From Streptococcus sp. sy004 (GTDB taxonomy: Bacteria > Bacillota > Bacilli > Lactobacillales > Streptococcaceae): a stretch of DNA of 64,000 nucleotides. The notes below the pieces were generated by a model. It searched no databases, was not told the origin of the DNA, and was given only the letters and a program-made list of their open reading frames with translations. A program made the position numbers and the translations under genes. Where the stretch lies: the NCBI RefSeq assembly GCF_007859205.1, contig NZ_VOHP01000001.1:372001-436000 (forward strand), in the 5' to 3' direction. Below are positions 24,202 through 33,987 of this stretch, in pieces (the first letter of the stretch is position 1; each line of letters starts with the position of its first letter).

Positions 24202-24909
24202 TCAATGGTTTTCAAGATAAAATTCAAAACGCTCGCCAACATATTGGCTACGGACATATTCAAAACAAATGCCGTCGTCCAAGTAAGAGGTTTGAATGAG
24301 GCTTAAAATAGCAGACTGTGGTTGAATATTTAGATAATGTGCCATCTCTTTGGAAGCCAATTTGGCTGAAATGGTTTGTTTACTTTTACCAATAATAAAA
24401 CCTGCTTCAGTCAAGGATTGGAAAAAATGTTCACTAATGGCTTGTTTATCTAATTTTTTAGCAATCTTTTCTGGAATACTGGCAACTTCAAAAACCACAG
24501 GCAAGTCATCTGCGTAACGAACACGTTCCATACGGATAATATGGGAATTTGGTGAGATGTTAAGGTGTTTTATTTCCTGTTCATTGGGAAGAATACGTTG
24601 GTAAGACACCAAATGTGTCGAGGGCGTTTTTCCTTGCGATTTGATGATTTCTGTAAAGCTGGTGGTTCCCCTCATGCGCTCTTGTACACGTTGGTTGGCA
24701 ACATAGGTACCACTGCCGACACGTCTTTCAACAATTCCTTCTTCGACCAAGACGCTAATGGCTTGTCTTAAAGTCATGCGGCTAACAGCAAAACGACTGG
24801 CTAAGTCACGTTCACTAGGTAGGCGGCTACCAATCTTCCAAGTTCCTTGATCAATTTCTGATTTTAATTCATCACGAATTTTAATATAGGCTGGTAACAT
24901 TTGGCTCAA
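24202..24909 (-). CDS. GntR-family transcriptional regulator with UTRA domain (HutC type)
   Basis: 235 aa. An N-terminal winged helix (residues 8-72; GSRLPSERDLASRFAVSRMTLRQAISVL) is followed by a UTRA ligand-binding domain (about 95-230). HutC-type members usually respond to sugar phosphates or amino-acid-derived effectors. Target and effector cannot be read from here. It is divergent from guaA and separated by 153 bases, so it may control itself, guaA, or distant genes. Confidence 0.88.
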   Translation of the reverse strand: MSQMLPAYIKIRDELKSEIDQGTWKIGSRLPSERDLASRFAVSRMTLRQAISVLVEEGIVERRVGSGTYVANQRVQERMRGTTSFTEIIKSQGKTPSTHLVSYQRILPNEQEIKHLNISPNSHIIRMERVRYADDLPVVFEVASIPEKIAKKLDKQAISEHFFQSLTEAGFIIGKSKQTISAKLASKEMAHYLNIQPQSAILSLIQTSYLDDGICFEYVRSQYVGERFEFYLENH

Positions 24910-25062
24910 ACTCCTTTACTTTCCACTTCTTATTATAGCATGTTATGGTTTGATTTAGAAAAGAGATGAAAGAAAAGCAAGAAAAGAGCTTTTTAATTGA
25001 ATGAAATATGTTACAATGAGATAAGACATTTCGTCAAATGATGTAAATAAGAAAGGTTAACC

Positions 25063-26625
25063 ATGACTGAATTTTCTCAATCAGCAGAGCTACAAAAAAT
25101 TATCGTTTTGGATTATGGTAGTCAATACAACCAGCTCATTACTCGACGTATCCGTGAATTTGGGGTATTTTCTGAACTCATGAGCCATAAGATTTCAGCT
25201 CAGGAAGTTAAGGAGCTAAACCCTATCGGTATCGTCTTATCTGGAGGGCCAAACTCTGTCTATGCAGACGGTTCGTTTAGTATTGATCCAGATATTTTGG
25301 AGCTCGGCATTCCAATTTTAGGTATTTGTTATGGTATGCAGTTAATTACGCATACACTTGGTGGTCAGGTACTTCCTGCTGGTGATGCGGGAAATCGTGA
25401 ATATGGTCAATCAACCCTTAGTCAAGATCAAAGCTCTCAGCTCTTTACTGATACACCGGCTGAACAATTAGTCTTGATGAGTCATGGCGATGCCGTGACC
25501 AAAATTCCAGATGGTTTTGTTCGTACTGGTCAATCTGTTGACTGTCCTTATGCAGCGATGGAAAATCCTGACAAGAAAATCTATGGTATCCAATTTCATC
25601 CAGAAGTTCGTCATTCTGTTTATGGCAATGATCTTCTCCGCAATTTTGCGATCAATATCTGTGGTGCGCGTGGGGACTGGTCTATGGATAATTTCATTGA
25701 TATGGAAATTGAAAAAATTCGCCAAACTGTTGGTGATAAAAAAGTTCTGCTTGGTCTATCTGGAGGTGTGGATTCGTCTGTTGTTGGGGTACTGCTTCAA
25801 CGCGCCATTGGAGACCAACTGACCTGTATCTTTGTCGATCATGGGTTGTTACGAAAAGGCGAAGCCGACCAAGTCATGAATATGCTAGGCGGTAAATTTG
25901 GCTTAAATATCATCAAGGCTGACGCAGCTGAACGCTTCTTAGACAAGCTGGCAGGTGTTTCTGATCCAGAACAAAAACGTAAAATCATTGGTAACGAATT
26001 TGTCTATGTCTTTGATGATGAAGCAAGTAAGTTAGATGATGTTGCCTTTTTGGCTCAAGGAACCCTTTACACTGATATTATCGAATCAGGTACTGAAACT
26101 GCTCAAACCATTAAATCTCACCATAATGTCGGTGGGCTTCCTGAAGACATGCAATTCAAGCTCATTGAACCCTTAAATACCCTTTTCAAAGATGAAGTAA
26201 GAGCTTTGGGAACGGCCCTAGGCATGCCAGATGAGATTGTTTGGCGACAACCCTTCCCAGGTCCAGGATTAGCCATTCGTGTCATGGGAGAAATCACCGA
26301 AGAAAAATTGGCAACTGTCCGTGAATCTGATGCCATTTTACGTGAAGAAATTGCCGCAGCTGGTCTAGATCGTGATATTTGGCAATACTTTACTGTTAAT
26401 ACTGGTGTGCGCTCAGTTGGTGTCATGGGAGACGGTCGTACCTATGACTATACCCTAGCTATCCGTGCAATCACTTCGGTTGATGGGATGACTGCTGACT
26501 TTGCTAAGATTCCTTGGGAAGTTTTGAAAAAAATCTCCGTTCGTATCGTCAATGAAGTTGACCACGTTAACCGTATCGTCTATGACATCACCAGCAAACC
26601 CCCAGCAACTGTCGAGTGGGAATAA
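25063..26625 (+). CDS. guaA: GMP synthase (glutamine-hydrolysing)
   Basis: 520 aa. The N-terminal class-I glutamine amidotransferase has Cys in LGICYGMQ (about residue 89) and His/Glu in IQFHPEV (about 178-180). The ATP pyrophosphatase domain carries PP-loop [10 protein letters not shown] (about 231-240). The C-terminal dimerisation domain ends [11 protein letters not shown]. It converts XMP to GMP. The guaA 3' end is a known integration target in streptococci; here it shows no duplicated end and the native terminator follows, so the site is unoccupied. Confidence 0.98.
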   Translation: MTEFSQSAELQKIIVLDYGSQYNQLITRRIREFGVFSELMSHKISAQEVKELNPIGIVLSGGPNSVYADGSFSIDPDILELGIPILGICYGMQLITHTLGGQVLPAGDAGNREYGQSTLSQDQSSQLFTDTPAEQLVLMSHGDAVTKIPDGFVRTGQSVDCPYAAMENPDKKIYGIQFHPEVRHSVYGNDLLRNFAINICGARGDWSMDNFIDMEIEKIRQTVGDKKVLLGLSGGVDSSVVGVLLQRAIGDQLTCIFVDHGLLRKGEADQVMNMLGGKFGLNIIKADAAERFLDKLAGVSDPEQKRKIIGNEFVYVFDDEASKLDDVAFLAQGTLYTDIIESGTETAQTIKSHHNVGGLPEDMQFKLIEPLNTLFKDEVRALGTALGMPDEIVWRQPFPGPGLAIRVMGEITEEKLATVRESDAILREEIAAAGLDRDIWQYFTVNTGVRSVGVMGDGRTYDYTLAIRAITSVDGMTADFAKIPWEVLKKISVRIVNEVDHVNRIVYDITSKPPATVEWE

Positions 26626-26664
26626 AGCTATCTAGGAACTGCGATGAAATTCGCCCGTATTACT

Positions 26665-26696
26665 AATCCCTTGAGTAAACTCAAGGGATTTTTTGT
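26665..26696 (+). terminator. Terminator of guaA
   Basis: AATCCCTTGAGT (26665-26676), loop AA, ACTCAAGGGATT (26679-26690), then TTTTTG. Confidence 0.9.
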
Positions 26697-26825
26697 CTTG
26701 TCAAAATCGTTTCTAACTTGCATTATCTCTTTTTATTCCAGTCCATATTTCGTTAACTGATAAATTTTCTCTTACTTCTCAGCCTAATCCAAGTGATACA
26801 ATGTTTTTAGGTACAATTTGGACAA

Positions 26826-26937
26826 ACAAAAGAGCACTTAGTATTCTAAGTGCTTAGGAATAGGTGGGACGGGACTTCCCCACTTTTCAGATACCCTGAG
26901 GGTGCGTAGTTCCCAATATTTTTCTACTTCTATTTCC
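26826..26937 (-). ncRNA. Candidate small RNA 2 (paralogue of the one at 6428-6546)
   Basis: About 112 nt. The promoter starts directly after the fhs stop codon: GTGACA (26972-26967), 17 bp, TATAAT (26949-26944). The terminator is GCACTTAG (26853-26846), loop AATA, CTAAGTGC (26841-26834), then TCTTTTG. Internal ACCCT/AGGGT and GTGGG/CCCAC pairs add structure. Shared blocks and spacing with candidate RNA 1 are given there. No good reading frame. An alternative is that it is only the fhs 3' untranslated region with a terminator, but the separate promoter and the homologue argue against that. The remaining 26697-26825 shows nothing I can support. Confidence 0.55.
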
Positions 26938-26943
26938 CTCTTT

Positions 26944-26972
26944 ATTATATATTGTTTTGTCTAAACTGTCAC
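26944..26972 (-). promoter_or_regulatory. Promoter of candidate small RNA 2
   Basis: On the minus strand GTGACA (26972-26967), 17-bp spacer, TATAAT (26949-26944). Same spacing and nearly the same -35 as the promoter of candidate RNA 1. Confidence 0.55.
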
Positions 26973-28643
26973 TTAAAATAATCCAAGTGCTTTACCATCC
27001 ACTGTGACATCCATGTTTAAGGCGGCTGGTTCTTTGGGTAAACCTGGCATGGTTAAAACGTCACCAGTCAAGGCAACGATAAATCCTGCACCTGTTTTAG
27101 GAACAAACTCACGAATAGTGATGTCAAAATCAACTGGTGCTCCTAGAAATTGGGGATTGTCTGAAAAACTGTATTGGGTCTTAGCCATACAAAGCGGGAG
27201 ATAACTTAAACCATCTTTTTCAAACTGAACCAGTTGTTTTTGAGCCTTAGCTGAAAACTGTACCGAACGACCACCATAAATTTTGGTTACAATTTTTCTT
27301 GCCTTTTCTGCCAAGTCATCTTCTGCTTGATAAATTGCTTGGTAAGAACTACTTTCTTGTTCTATCGTTTGAACAACCAGATCAGCTAGTTCAATACCAC
27401 CCTTAGCACCTTCTTCCCAAACCTTAGTTAAGGCAACTGCGACACCTTGTTTTTGACAAAATGCTTTCAAACAAGCCAGTTCAGCTTGAGTATCTGAAAC
27501 AAATTGATTGATGGCGACCACTACTGGAATGCCATAGGACTGCATATTTTTAATATGACGTTCCAAATTGGCACATCCTTTTTCAAGAGCAATTAGGTCT
27601 TCCTTGGTCAAGTCAGACTTATTCAAACCACCGTGCATTTTTAAAGCTCTAACCGTTGCTACAATGACAATAACATCTGGTGCCTTGGGAAGATTGGGGA
27701 CTTTAATATCAAGAAATTTTTCAGCTCCTAAATCCGCCCCAAAACCAGCTTCAGTAACCGTGTAGTCTGCCAGTTGTAAGGCTGTTTTAGTTGCTAAAAC
27801 GGAATTACAACCATGAGCAATATTGGCAAAAGGACCTCCGTGAACAAGAGCTGGTGTGCCATAAATTGTCTGAACCAAATTGGGTTTAAGCGCATCTTTC
27901 AAAATCAAGGTCAAGGCACCTTCAACTGCTAGATCCTTAACATATACAGGGGTCTGATCATAACGATAAGCAATAAGAATCTGACCCAAACGCTTTTTCA
28001 AATCCACCAAATCCGTCGCCAAACAAAGAATCGCCATCATTTCACTAGCAACGGTAATGTCAAAACCATCTTCTCTAGGAATACCATTCAAATGCCCTCC
28101 TAAACCAACAGTCACTTGACGCAAAGCTCGATCATTCAAATCCAGAACACGCTTCCAAATAATCCGTCTTGGATCAATATTCAAGGAATTACCTTGATGA
28201 AGATGATTATCAATCAAGGCAGACAAGGCATTATTAGCAGTTGTAATAGCGTGCATATCTCCAGTAAAATGAAGATTGATGTCCTCCATAGGCAAGACTT
28301 GTGCGTAGCCTCCACCTGCTGCACCACCTTTTACGCCCATAACAGGTCCCAAAGACGGCTCACGAAGGGCAATCATAGCTTGATGACCTTGATGGTTTAA
28401 GGCATCTGCCAAGCCAATGGTCACCGTTGATTTGCCTTCCCCTGCTGGCGTTGGATTGATGGCTGTCACCAAAATCAATTTACCCAAGGCTTGATGTTCT
28501 AAAGTCTTGATTTTATCAAAAGATAATTTGGCCTTATAAGAACCATAAAGTTCTAAATCCGCTTCCGTTAAGCCTAACTGATGAGCAATTTGGCTAATAG
28601 GCTTCAGACGACTTTCTTGTGCAATCTCAATATCTGTTTTCAT
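26973..28643 (-). CDS. fhs: Formate-tetrahydrofolate ligase
   Basis: 556 aa, the normal family length when started at ATG 28643 (MKTDIEIAQ). The ATP-binding signature [14 protein letters not shown] is near residues 66-79, with [24 protein letters not shown] after it. It makes 10-formyl-THF from formate, THF and ATP for purines and initiator tRNA formylation. Monocistronic on the minus strand; a candidate small RNA starts at its end. Confidence 0.97.
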   Translation of the reverse strand: MKTDIEIAQESRLKPISQIAHQLGLTEADLELYGSYKAKLSFDKIKTLEHQALGKLILVTAINPTPAGEGKSTVTIGLADALNHQGHQAMIALREPSLGPVMGVKGGAAGGGYAQVLPMEDINLHFTGDMHAITTANNALSALIDNHLHQGNSLNIDPRRIIWKRVLDLNDRALRQVTVGLGGHLNGIPREDGFDITVASEMMAILCLATDLVDLKKRLGQILIAYRYDQTPVYVKDLAVEGALTLILKDALKPNLVQTIYGTPALVHGGPFANIAHGCNSVLATKTALQLADYTVTEAGFGADLGAEKFLDIKVPNLPKAPDVIVIVATVRALKMHGGLNKSDLTKEDLIALEKGCANLERHIKNMQSYGIPVVVAINQFVSDTQAELACLKAFCQKQGVAVALTKVWEEGAKGGIELADLVVQTIEQESSSYQAIYQAEDDLAEKARKIVTKIYGGRSVQFSAKAQKQLVQFEKDGLSYLPLCMAKTQYSFSDNPQFLGAPVDFDITIREFVPKTGAGFIVALTGDVLTMPGLPKEPAALNMDVTVDGKALGLF

Positions 28644-28772
28644 GTCTAACCCATCCTTTTCCTTCAATTTAATATTGTCATTTTATCATATCCTCAGTTA
28701 AATGCCTAGATAATATCTTGCTTTCTATGTTTTACATTTACGAAACTCGCTTTTTCTTGTATAATATGGAAT

Positions 28773-29462
28773 ATGAAAATTTTGATAACATCTGGTGGCA
28801 CTAGCGAACCTATTGATCGAGTGCGCAGCCTCACTAATCATGCAACTGGCCGTTTGGGACAACTCATTGCCCAAACCTTTCTAGACCATGATCATGAGGT
28901 AACCTTAATCACTAGCCCAAATAGTCATCGCCCCCAACCTCATTCTAACTTAGAACTGATTGAAGTGAAAACAGTCGCTGATTTGCAAGTTTGTTTACAA
29001 GAACAGGTTGCTAAACACGAGGTCTTAATTCATAGTATGGCAGTGTCTGATTATAGCCCTATTTATATGACTGACCTTGACGAGCTAAAACAAAATACGG
29101 ATGTCGCTCGATTACTAAGCAAGAAAAATACTCAAGATAAGATTTCTTCTGCTGCTGACTATCAAGTTCTTTTTTTGAAAAAAACACCAAAGCTCATCAG
29201 TAAAGTGAAAGAGTGGAATCCTACCATTCGTCTGATTGGTTTCAAGCTCTTGGTTAATGTTTCTCAAGAAGAGCTACTCCAAATAGCCAAAAAAAGTTTG
29301 AAAATCAATCAAGCAGAATTGATTGTTGCTAATGATCTCAGTCAGATTACAGGTGATCAGCACAAGGCCTACCTGTTAGATAAAGATGGTTATCAAGAAG
29401 TTCATTCTAAACAGGAGATTGCCAAAGCAATTTACGAAAGAGTGGTGAAACAAAATGGCTAA
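28773..29462 (+). CDS. coaB: Phosphopantothenate-cysteine ligase
   Basis: 229 aa, the stand-alone CoaB used by streptococci in place of the fused CoaBC. It begins ILITSGGTSEPIDRVRSLTNHATGRLG, the family signature for nucleotide and phosphopantothenate binding, and has VANDLSQITG near the C-terminus. It forms phosphopantothenoylcysteine (with CTP in bacteria). ATG 28773 closely follows TATAATATGG (28758-28767) with no clear Shine-Dalgarno, so the mRNA may have a very short leader. It overlaps coaC by 8 bases. Confidence 0.94.
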   Translation: MKILITSGGTSEPIDRVRSLTNHATGRLGQLIAQTFLDHDHEVTLITSPNSHRPQPHSNLELIEVKTVADLQVCLQEQVAKHEVLIHSMAVSDYSPIYMTDLDELKQNTDVARLLSKKNTQDKISSAADYQVLFLKKTPKLISKVKEWNPTIRLIGFKLLVNVSQEELLQIAKKSLKINQAELIVANDLSQITGDQHKAYLLDKDGYQEVHSKQEIAKAIYERVVKQNG

Positions 29463-30000
29463 AACCATTGTTCTAGCTTTAAGTGGCAGTATTTCAGCTT
29501 ATAAGGGGGCTGATTTAGTCAGTCAACTAACCAAGAAAGGTTATGAGGTTCATGTCATCATGACCCAAGCAGCCACTCAGTTTATCACTCCCTTAACTCT
29601 ACAAGTCCTATCCAAACAACCTGTTCATTTGGATATCATGGAAGAAAAGTTGGCTAATCGAATCAATCATATTGATCTTGGTAAGGAGGCAGATCTTTTC
29701 TTAATCGCTCCAGCAACCGCCAACACGATTGCACAACTGGCTCAAGGTCTGTCTGGTAATATGTTGACAGCGACTGCCTTGGCCTTACCAGCAGATACTC
29801 CTAAACTAATTGCTCCAGCCATGAATACCAAGATGTATTGCCATCCCCTTACCCAAAAAAATCTTAAAATCCTACAAGAAATTGGTTATAAGGAAATCAC
29901 TCCACGCAATAGTTTATTAGCCTGTGGAGAGATTGGTCAGGGAGCTTTAGCTGACCTTGACATTATTTTACAGAAAGTTGAAGATACACTTAGTGAATAA
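29455..30000 (+). CDS. coaC: Phosphopantothenoylcysteine decarboxylase
   Basis: 181 aa flavoprotein (HFCD family). ALSGSISAYKGADL is the N-terminal FMN-binding signature, the active-site His is in NHIDLGKEADLFLIAPATANT, the conserved Asn in APAMNTKMY, and the catalytic Cys in LLACGEIGQGAL. It decarboxylates phosphopantothenoylcysteine to 4'-phosphopantetheine. Its start lies inside coaB and its stop overlaps the transporter start, giving a tightly coupled operon. Confidence 0.95.
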   Translation: MAKTIVLALSGSISAYKGADLVSQLTKKGYEVHVIMTQAATQFITPLTLQVLSKQPVHLDIMEEKLANRINHIDLGKEADLFLIAPATANTIAQLAQGLSGNMLTATALALPADTPKLIAPAMNTKMYCHPLTQKNLKILQEIGYKEITPRNSLLACGEIGQGALADLDIILQKVEDTLSE

Positions 30001-30559
30001 AAAAAAATCATCTCAAATTGCTAGAATTGCTATTTTCTTTGGATTGATGCTTGTTATCCAGTATTTAACCACGACTGTTTTTAGTATTTTGCCACTACCT
30101 ATTAAGCCAACATTGGTTCATATTCCAGTCATCATTGCCTCTATTGCTTATGGTTGGCGTACAGGAGTCTTACTTGGCGGTCTCATGGGCTTACTTAGCT
30201 TAATCACAAATAGTCTCGTCATTTCTCCAGCTAGCTATCTCTTTTCTCCATTTGTGGCAGGAGGAAACCTCTATTCTGCCATTATTGCCATCGTGCCACG
30301 ACTACTCATCGGTCTTAGTCCTTATTTAGTCTATCGTTTAATGAAAAATAAAGTTGGACTGATCTTATCTGGAGCTCTCGGCTCATTGACCAATACCGTT
30401 TTCGTCCTATCTGGAATATTTCTGTTTTTTGCAGAACGTTATAATGGTGATGTCAAACTTCTCTTGGCAAGTATCTTAACAACCAATTCTTTGGCTGAAA
30501 TGTTACTCGCTAGTTTTTTCACAGCTACTATCGTCCCACGCTTAATAAAATTAAAATAA
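29993..30559 (+). CDS. ECF transporter S component, probable pantothenate-type substrate binder
   Basis: 188 aa from GTG 29993 (VNKKKSSQIARIAIFF), overlapping the coaC stop. Five to six hydrophobic segments and the S-component feature of a basic start followed by LMLVIQYLTTTVF and an IKPTLVHIPVIIASIAYGWRTG loop. S components deliver a vitamin to the shared EcfAAT module encoded elsewhere. Being coupled to coaB-coaC makes pantothenate or a related CoA precursor the likely substrate; this is context inference. Confidence 0.85.
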   Translation: MNKKKSSQIARIAIFFGLMLVIQYLTTTVFSILPLPIKPTLVHIPVIIASIAYGWRTGVLLGGLMGLLSLITNSLVISPASYLFSPFVAGGNLYSAIIAIVPRLLIGLSPYLVYRLMKNKVGLILSGALGSLTNTVFVLSGIFLFFAERYNGDVKLLLASILTTNSLAEMLLASFFTATIVPRLIKLK

Positions 30560-30563
30560 ATCG

Positions 30564-30596
30564 AAAAATCATGGCCAAATCCATGATTTTTTTGCT
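30564..30596 (+). terminator. Terminator of the coaB-coaC-ECF operon
   Basis: AAAAATCATGG (30564-30574) and CCATGATTTTT (30581-30591) followed by more T. Confidence 0.85.
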
Positions 30597-30605
30597 CAAA
30601 TATGG

Positions 30606-30624
30606 TATAATGTAAGCGATTTAC
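30606..30624 (+). promoter_or_regulatory. pgm -10 element with adjacent cre-like sequence
   Basis: TATAAT at 30606-30611 is directly overlapped by TGTAAGCGATTTAC (30611-30624), which matches the cre consensus at all but two positions. A CcpA site at the transcription start would act as a block. Weak evidence. Confidence 0.3.
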
Positions 30625-30648
30625 AATATTAAAATAGAGGAGAAATCC

Positions 30649-32367
30649 ATGTCTTATCAAGAACAATACGACAAATGGTTGGCTGCTGCCGACCTACCAA
30701 GCTATCTTAAAGAAGAACTACTAGCTATGGATGAAAAAACAAAAGAAGATGCCTTTTATACCAACCTAGAATTTGGAACGGCTGGCATGCGTGGCTATAT
30801 CGGAGCTGGAACTAATCGTATCAATACTTATGTTGTTCGTCAAGCAACTGAAGGACTAGCTAAATTGATTGAAAGTAAAGGTCAGGAAGCTAAAGAGCGT
30901 GGCGTTGCCATCGCCTATGATTCACGCCACTTCTCACCAGAATTTGCTCAAGATTCAGCACGTGTTTTGGCTCAACATGGCATCAAATCTTATGTTTTTG
31001 AAAGCCTACGTCCAACACCCGAACTATCTTTTGCAGTTCGCCATCTTAAAACCTTTGCCGGTATTATGATTACAGCGAGCCATAACCCTGCACCTTTTAA
31101 TGGTTACAAGGTTTATGGTGAAGATGGTGGGCAAATGCCACCAACAGATGCAGCCACCTTAACTGATTTTATCCGTTCTATTGACGATCCGTTTACCATC
31201 AAAATCGCTGATTTTGAAACAGCTAAAGCTCAAGGACTGATTGACATACTTGGTGAAGCCATTGACGCTGAATACCTTAAGGAAGTCAAATCGGTTAACA
31301 TTAACAAAAATCTCATTGAACAATATGGTAAAGACATGAAAATTGTCTATACCCCACTGCATGGAACAGGAGAAATGCTGACTCGCCGTGCATTGGCACA
31401 AGCTGGCTTTGAATCCATTGAAATCGTATCTGAACAAGCCATGCCAGATCCAGATTTTTCAACTGTAAAATCGCCAAATCCTGAAAGTCAAGCTGCCTTT
31501 ACCTTAGCTGAAGAATTAGGTCGTCAAGTCAATGCGGATGTATTAGTAGCAACTGATCCTGATGCAGATCGTCTAGGCGTTGAAATTCGTCAAGCTGATG
31601 GATCTTATAAAAACCTTTCTGGAAACCAAATTGGAGCCATCATTGCCAAATATATCTTAGAAGCCCATAAGCAAGCTGGTACCCTACCTGAAAATGCTGC
31701 CTTGGCAAAATCAATTGTGTCAACAGATTTGGTAACTAAGATTGCTGAAAGCTATGGGGCAACCATGTTCAATGTTTTGACTGGTTTCAAATTTATTGCT
31801 GAGAAAATTCAAGAATTTGAAGAAAATCATAACCATACTTATATGTTTGGTTTTGAAGAGAGTTTTGGTTATCTGATCAAGCCTTTTGTACGTGATAAAG
31901 ACGCTATCCAAGCTGTTCTACTCGTTGCTGAAATTGCTGCCTACTATCGTTCAAAAGGTTTAACCTTGGCTGATGGTATTGAACAAATTTATCAAAAGTA
32001 CGGTTACTTTGCTGAAAAAACAATTTCTATTGAACTTTCTGGTGTTGATGGTTCTGCACAAATCAAGTCTATCATGGCTAAATTCCGTGAACAAGCACCA
32101 AGTCAGTTCAATCAAACGGCTATTCGCTTATTTGAAGACTTTGATCAACAAACAGCGACTCATGAAGATGGCACTGTAACAAGCCTAACAACGCCACCAA
32201 GTGATGTGCTCAAATATACCTTGGCCGATGATTCTTGGTTTGCTGTACGTCCGTCTGGAACAGAACCAAAAATTAAATTCTATATCGCTACAGTGAGTGA
32301 TAGTTTAGCTCAAGCTGAAGAAAAAATCGCTAATATTGAACAAGAAATCAATGATTTTATCAAGTAA
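30649..32367 (+). CDS. pgm: Phosphoglucomutase / phospho-sugar mutase
   Basis: 572 aa, alpha-D-phosphohexomutase family. Phosphoserine in TASHNPAPFNGYKVYG (Ser about 144), metal loop DPDADRLG, sugar loop GFEESFGY, and phosphate-binding RPSGTEPKIKFY. It interconverts glucose-1-P and glucose-6-P (possibly other sugars), feeding UDP-glucose, capsule and glycolipid synthesis. ATG 30649 follows AGAGGAGAAATCC. Ends at a shared bidirectional terminator. Confidence 0.94.
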   Translation: MSYQEQYDKWLAAADLPSYLKEELLAMDEKTKEDAFYTNLEFGTAGMRGYIGAGTNRINTYVVRQATEGLAKLIESKGQEAKERGVAIAYDSRHFSPEFAQDSARVLAQHGIKSYVFESLRPTPELSFAVRHLKTFAGIMITASHNPAPFNGYKVYGEDGGQMPPTDAATLTDFIRSIDDPFTIKIADFETAKAQGLIDILGEAIDAEYLKEVKSVNINKNLIEQYGKDMKIVYTPLHGTGEMLTRRALAQAGFESIEIVSEQAMPDPDFSTVKSPNPESQAAFTLAEELGRQVNADVLVATDPDADRLGVEIRQADGSYKNLSGNQIGAIIAKYILEAHKQAGTLPENAALAKSIVSTDLVTKIAESYGATMFNVLTGFKFIAEKIQEFEENHNHTYMFGFEESFGYLIKPFVRDKDAIQAVLLVAEIAAYYRSKGLTLADGIEQIYQKYGYFAEKTISIELSGVDGSAQIKSIMAKFREQAPSQFNQTAIRLFEDFDQQTATHEDGTVTSLTTPPSDVLKYTLADDSWFAVRPSGTEPKIKFYIATVSDSLAQAEEKIANIEQEINDFIK

Positions 32368-32368
32368 A

Positions 32369-32400
32369 AAAACTAGAAGAGTTGAAACTCTTCTAGTTTT
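32369..32400. terminator. Bidirectional terminator between pgm and the lysozyme-like gene
   Basis: AAAACTAGAAGAGT (32369-32382), loop TGAA, ACTCTTCTAGTTTT (32387-32400). Confidence 0.9.
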
Positions 32401-33007
32401 TGATTATCAATGCCATCACTTTCAAAATGGAACGATTGAGTTTGACTTGTTCGGCATAGTAGGCATTGCCTCCGTCTTGATAGAGGCTAGGTTGGCCATA
32501 CATAATCGCCAAAGGATGATAGTAAGCATAGGTGTCACCATTGGTATTACCTAAACTCGGAGCTACAACCTCTTGTGAAAATGTCCTTGCCAAATAGATT
32601 GTGCTTTTTCCTCCATTTTCAGCCACATAATCAATGTAAGTTGTGCCCATATTATAGGCCTGAACTGCGGTCCAACTGTCTGTTTGTTTCTGACTGGACA
32701 GGCTTAAATTTTGTTCAAATAAATCAATCCCCACTTCTAAACTGGCTTTGGGACTACTAATCTGACCAATTTGACCAGTCAGGCTCTCACTAGCCTGTAA
32801 AATATCCTGTCCTTTTCCCTTACTTTCGGTATAAATCATGGCCAAAACAAGCTCTTCATCAATGCTAATCTCACGATTAGTCAAAACTTCTTTCACCAAA
32901 GATCTATAAGACAGCACTCGCTGACTATCTTGATAGACTATGGCAAAGGCTATTGACATAACAAGTAAGATGAACAAGAAAGTAAGTCGTCCAAACAATT
33001 TTTTCAT
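32393..33007 (-). CDS. Lysozyme-like surface protein (PvaA-type)
   Basis: 204 aa. An N-terminal signal anchor (residues 5-25) is followed by a lysozyme-like/SLT-type domain: catalytic Glu in MIYTESKGKG, then TGQIGQISSP, AVQAYNMGTTYIDYV and YYAEQVKLNR. The pneumococcal relative PvaA is a surface muramidase-like protein. Its start overlaps the end of the preceding gene (ATGA), so it is the last gene of the glyA operon. The muramidase role is inferred from fold. Confidence 0.82.
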   Translation of the reverse strand: MKKLFGRLTFLFILLVMSIAFAIVYQDSQRVLSYRSLVKEVLTNREISIDEELVLAMIYTESKGKGQDILQASESLTGQIGQISSPKASLEVGIDLFEQNLSLSSQKQTDSWTAVQAYNMGTTYIDYVAENGGKSTIYLARTFSQEVVAPSLGNTNGDTYAYYHPLAIMYGQPSLYQDGGNAYYAEQVKLNRSILKVMALIIKN

Positions 33008-33987
33008 TTATTATTGATATCCTCAATATTTTTAATTAAAATCGAGTAGGTTCCGTTATCATTTTGGATAAATTCAACTACTTCTGCATCTTGATAGACC
33101 CTGTTTGGCACAATTAACTCAATACCGTTAGACAGAGATAATTTTTGATTTTCCAACTTTTTAATCTGACGAGAATGGTCAATATCAGCTAGTTTAACTG
33201 GCTCTGGTATTTTTTCTTTAACCTGATCAACAAAGGTCAAGCGGGCTGTTAAATTATCATCAAAGAGTTGATTAGCCAAGTCTTCTGGTGATAATTCTGC
33301 TTTTTCTTCTAGTTGATCATAAATGCTTGATTTCATCTTGGATTGAAATGCAAAATCATCTCGTTGAAACTGATTGGCTATTTTTTGTGCCGTCTGTTCC
33401 AATACTTTAATTGACTTTTTAACCGACTCTTGTGGGCTTATTTGTAAGAGATTTTCAGAAAAATAATTAGCAAATGACCCATTATACTTAACACGTTTCT
33501 CAATCAAATAATAGTCTAAACTATCAAGATTAATAACCAAGGCTTCGTCGGGCGTTTGACTAGGACTAGGAAGGTTATTTTGACTAATCTTAATCGGCTG
33601 ATCTTCTTGACCAATATGTGCTAATTGTTCACGAAGGGTTAGGCGTAAAAAGGCAAAATAAGCTTGACCTTCACGATCAAATTGAATAAAGATTAAGTCG
33701 TTGACCTTTTGATCTTCACTAATGACAAATTCTTCTTTCCATACCTCACTAATCTTGACTGACGTCATTAAAAAATCATCAGATAAATAAGCAAGAAATG
33801 GACTATCAGATGAAAATCGACCTCGTTTGGCTTCATCAGAAAAAACCTTGGCAAGTTTTTTTCTAAAATAATCATCTAGTTTAGGCGTTAAAACAATTTC
33901 CTTATCTGACAAAATTAGGTCTGTGTCAGCTGTGCTAAATTGATGAATAATAATTTTTTTTAAGTAAAAATCGTCTATCTTAGTCAT
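33004..33987 (-). CDS. Nucleoid-associated protein (NdpA/YejK-like)
   Basis: 327 aa. It begins with a short beta-strand [18 protein letters not shown], then [21 protein letters not shown] text and [17 protein letters not shown], consistent with the NA37 nucleoid-associated family found in streptococci after glyA. No membrane segment. Molecular role in Gram-positives is not settled. Start overlaps glyA by 8 bases and stop overlaps the following gene by 4, so translation is coupled on both sides. Confidence 0.75.
   Translation of the reverse strand: MTKIDDFYLKKIIIHQFSTADTDLILSDKEIVLTPKLDDYFRKKLAKVFSDEAKRGRFSSDSPFLAYLSDDFLMTSVKISEVWKEEFVISEDQKVNDLIFIQFDREGQAYFAFLRLTLREQLAHIGQEDQPIKISQNNLPSPSQTPDEALVINLDSLDYYLIEKRVKYNGSFANYFSENLLQISPQESVKKSIKVLEQTAQKIANQFQRDDFAFQSKMKSSIYDQLEEKAELSPEDLANQLFDDNLTARLTFVDQVKEKIPEPVKLADIDHSRQIKKLENQKLSLSNGIELIVPNRVYQDAEVVEFIQNDNGTYSILIKNIEDINNK

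Noticed and set aside
26626-26700. Integrated element at the guaA 3' end (a known att site)
   Set aside because: guaA is followed by its own terminator and there is no second copy of its 3' end or integrase nearby.
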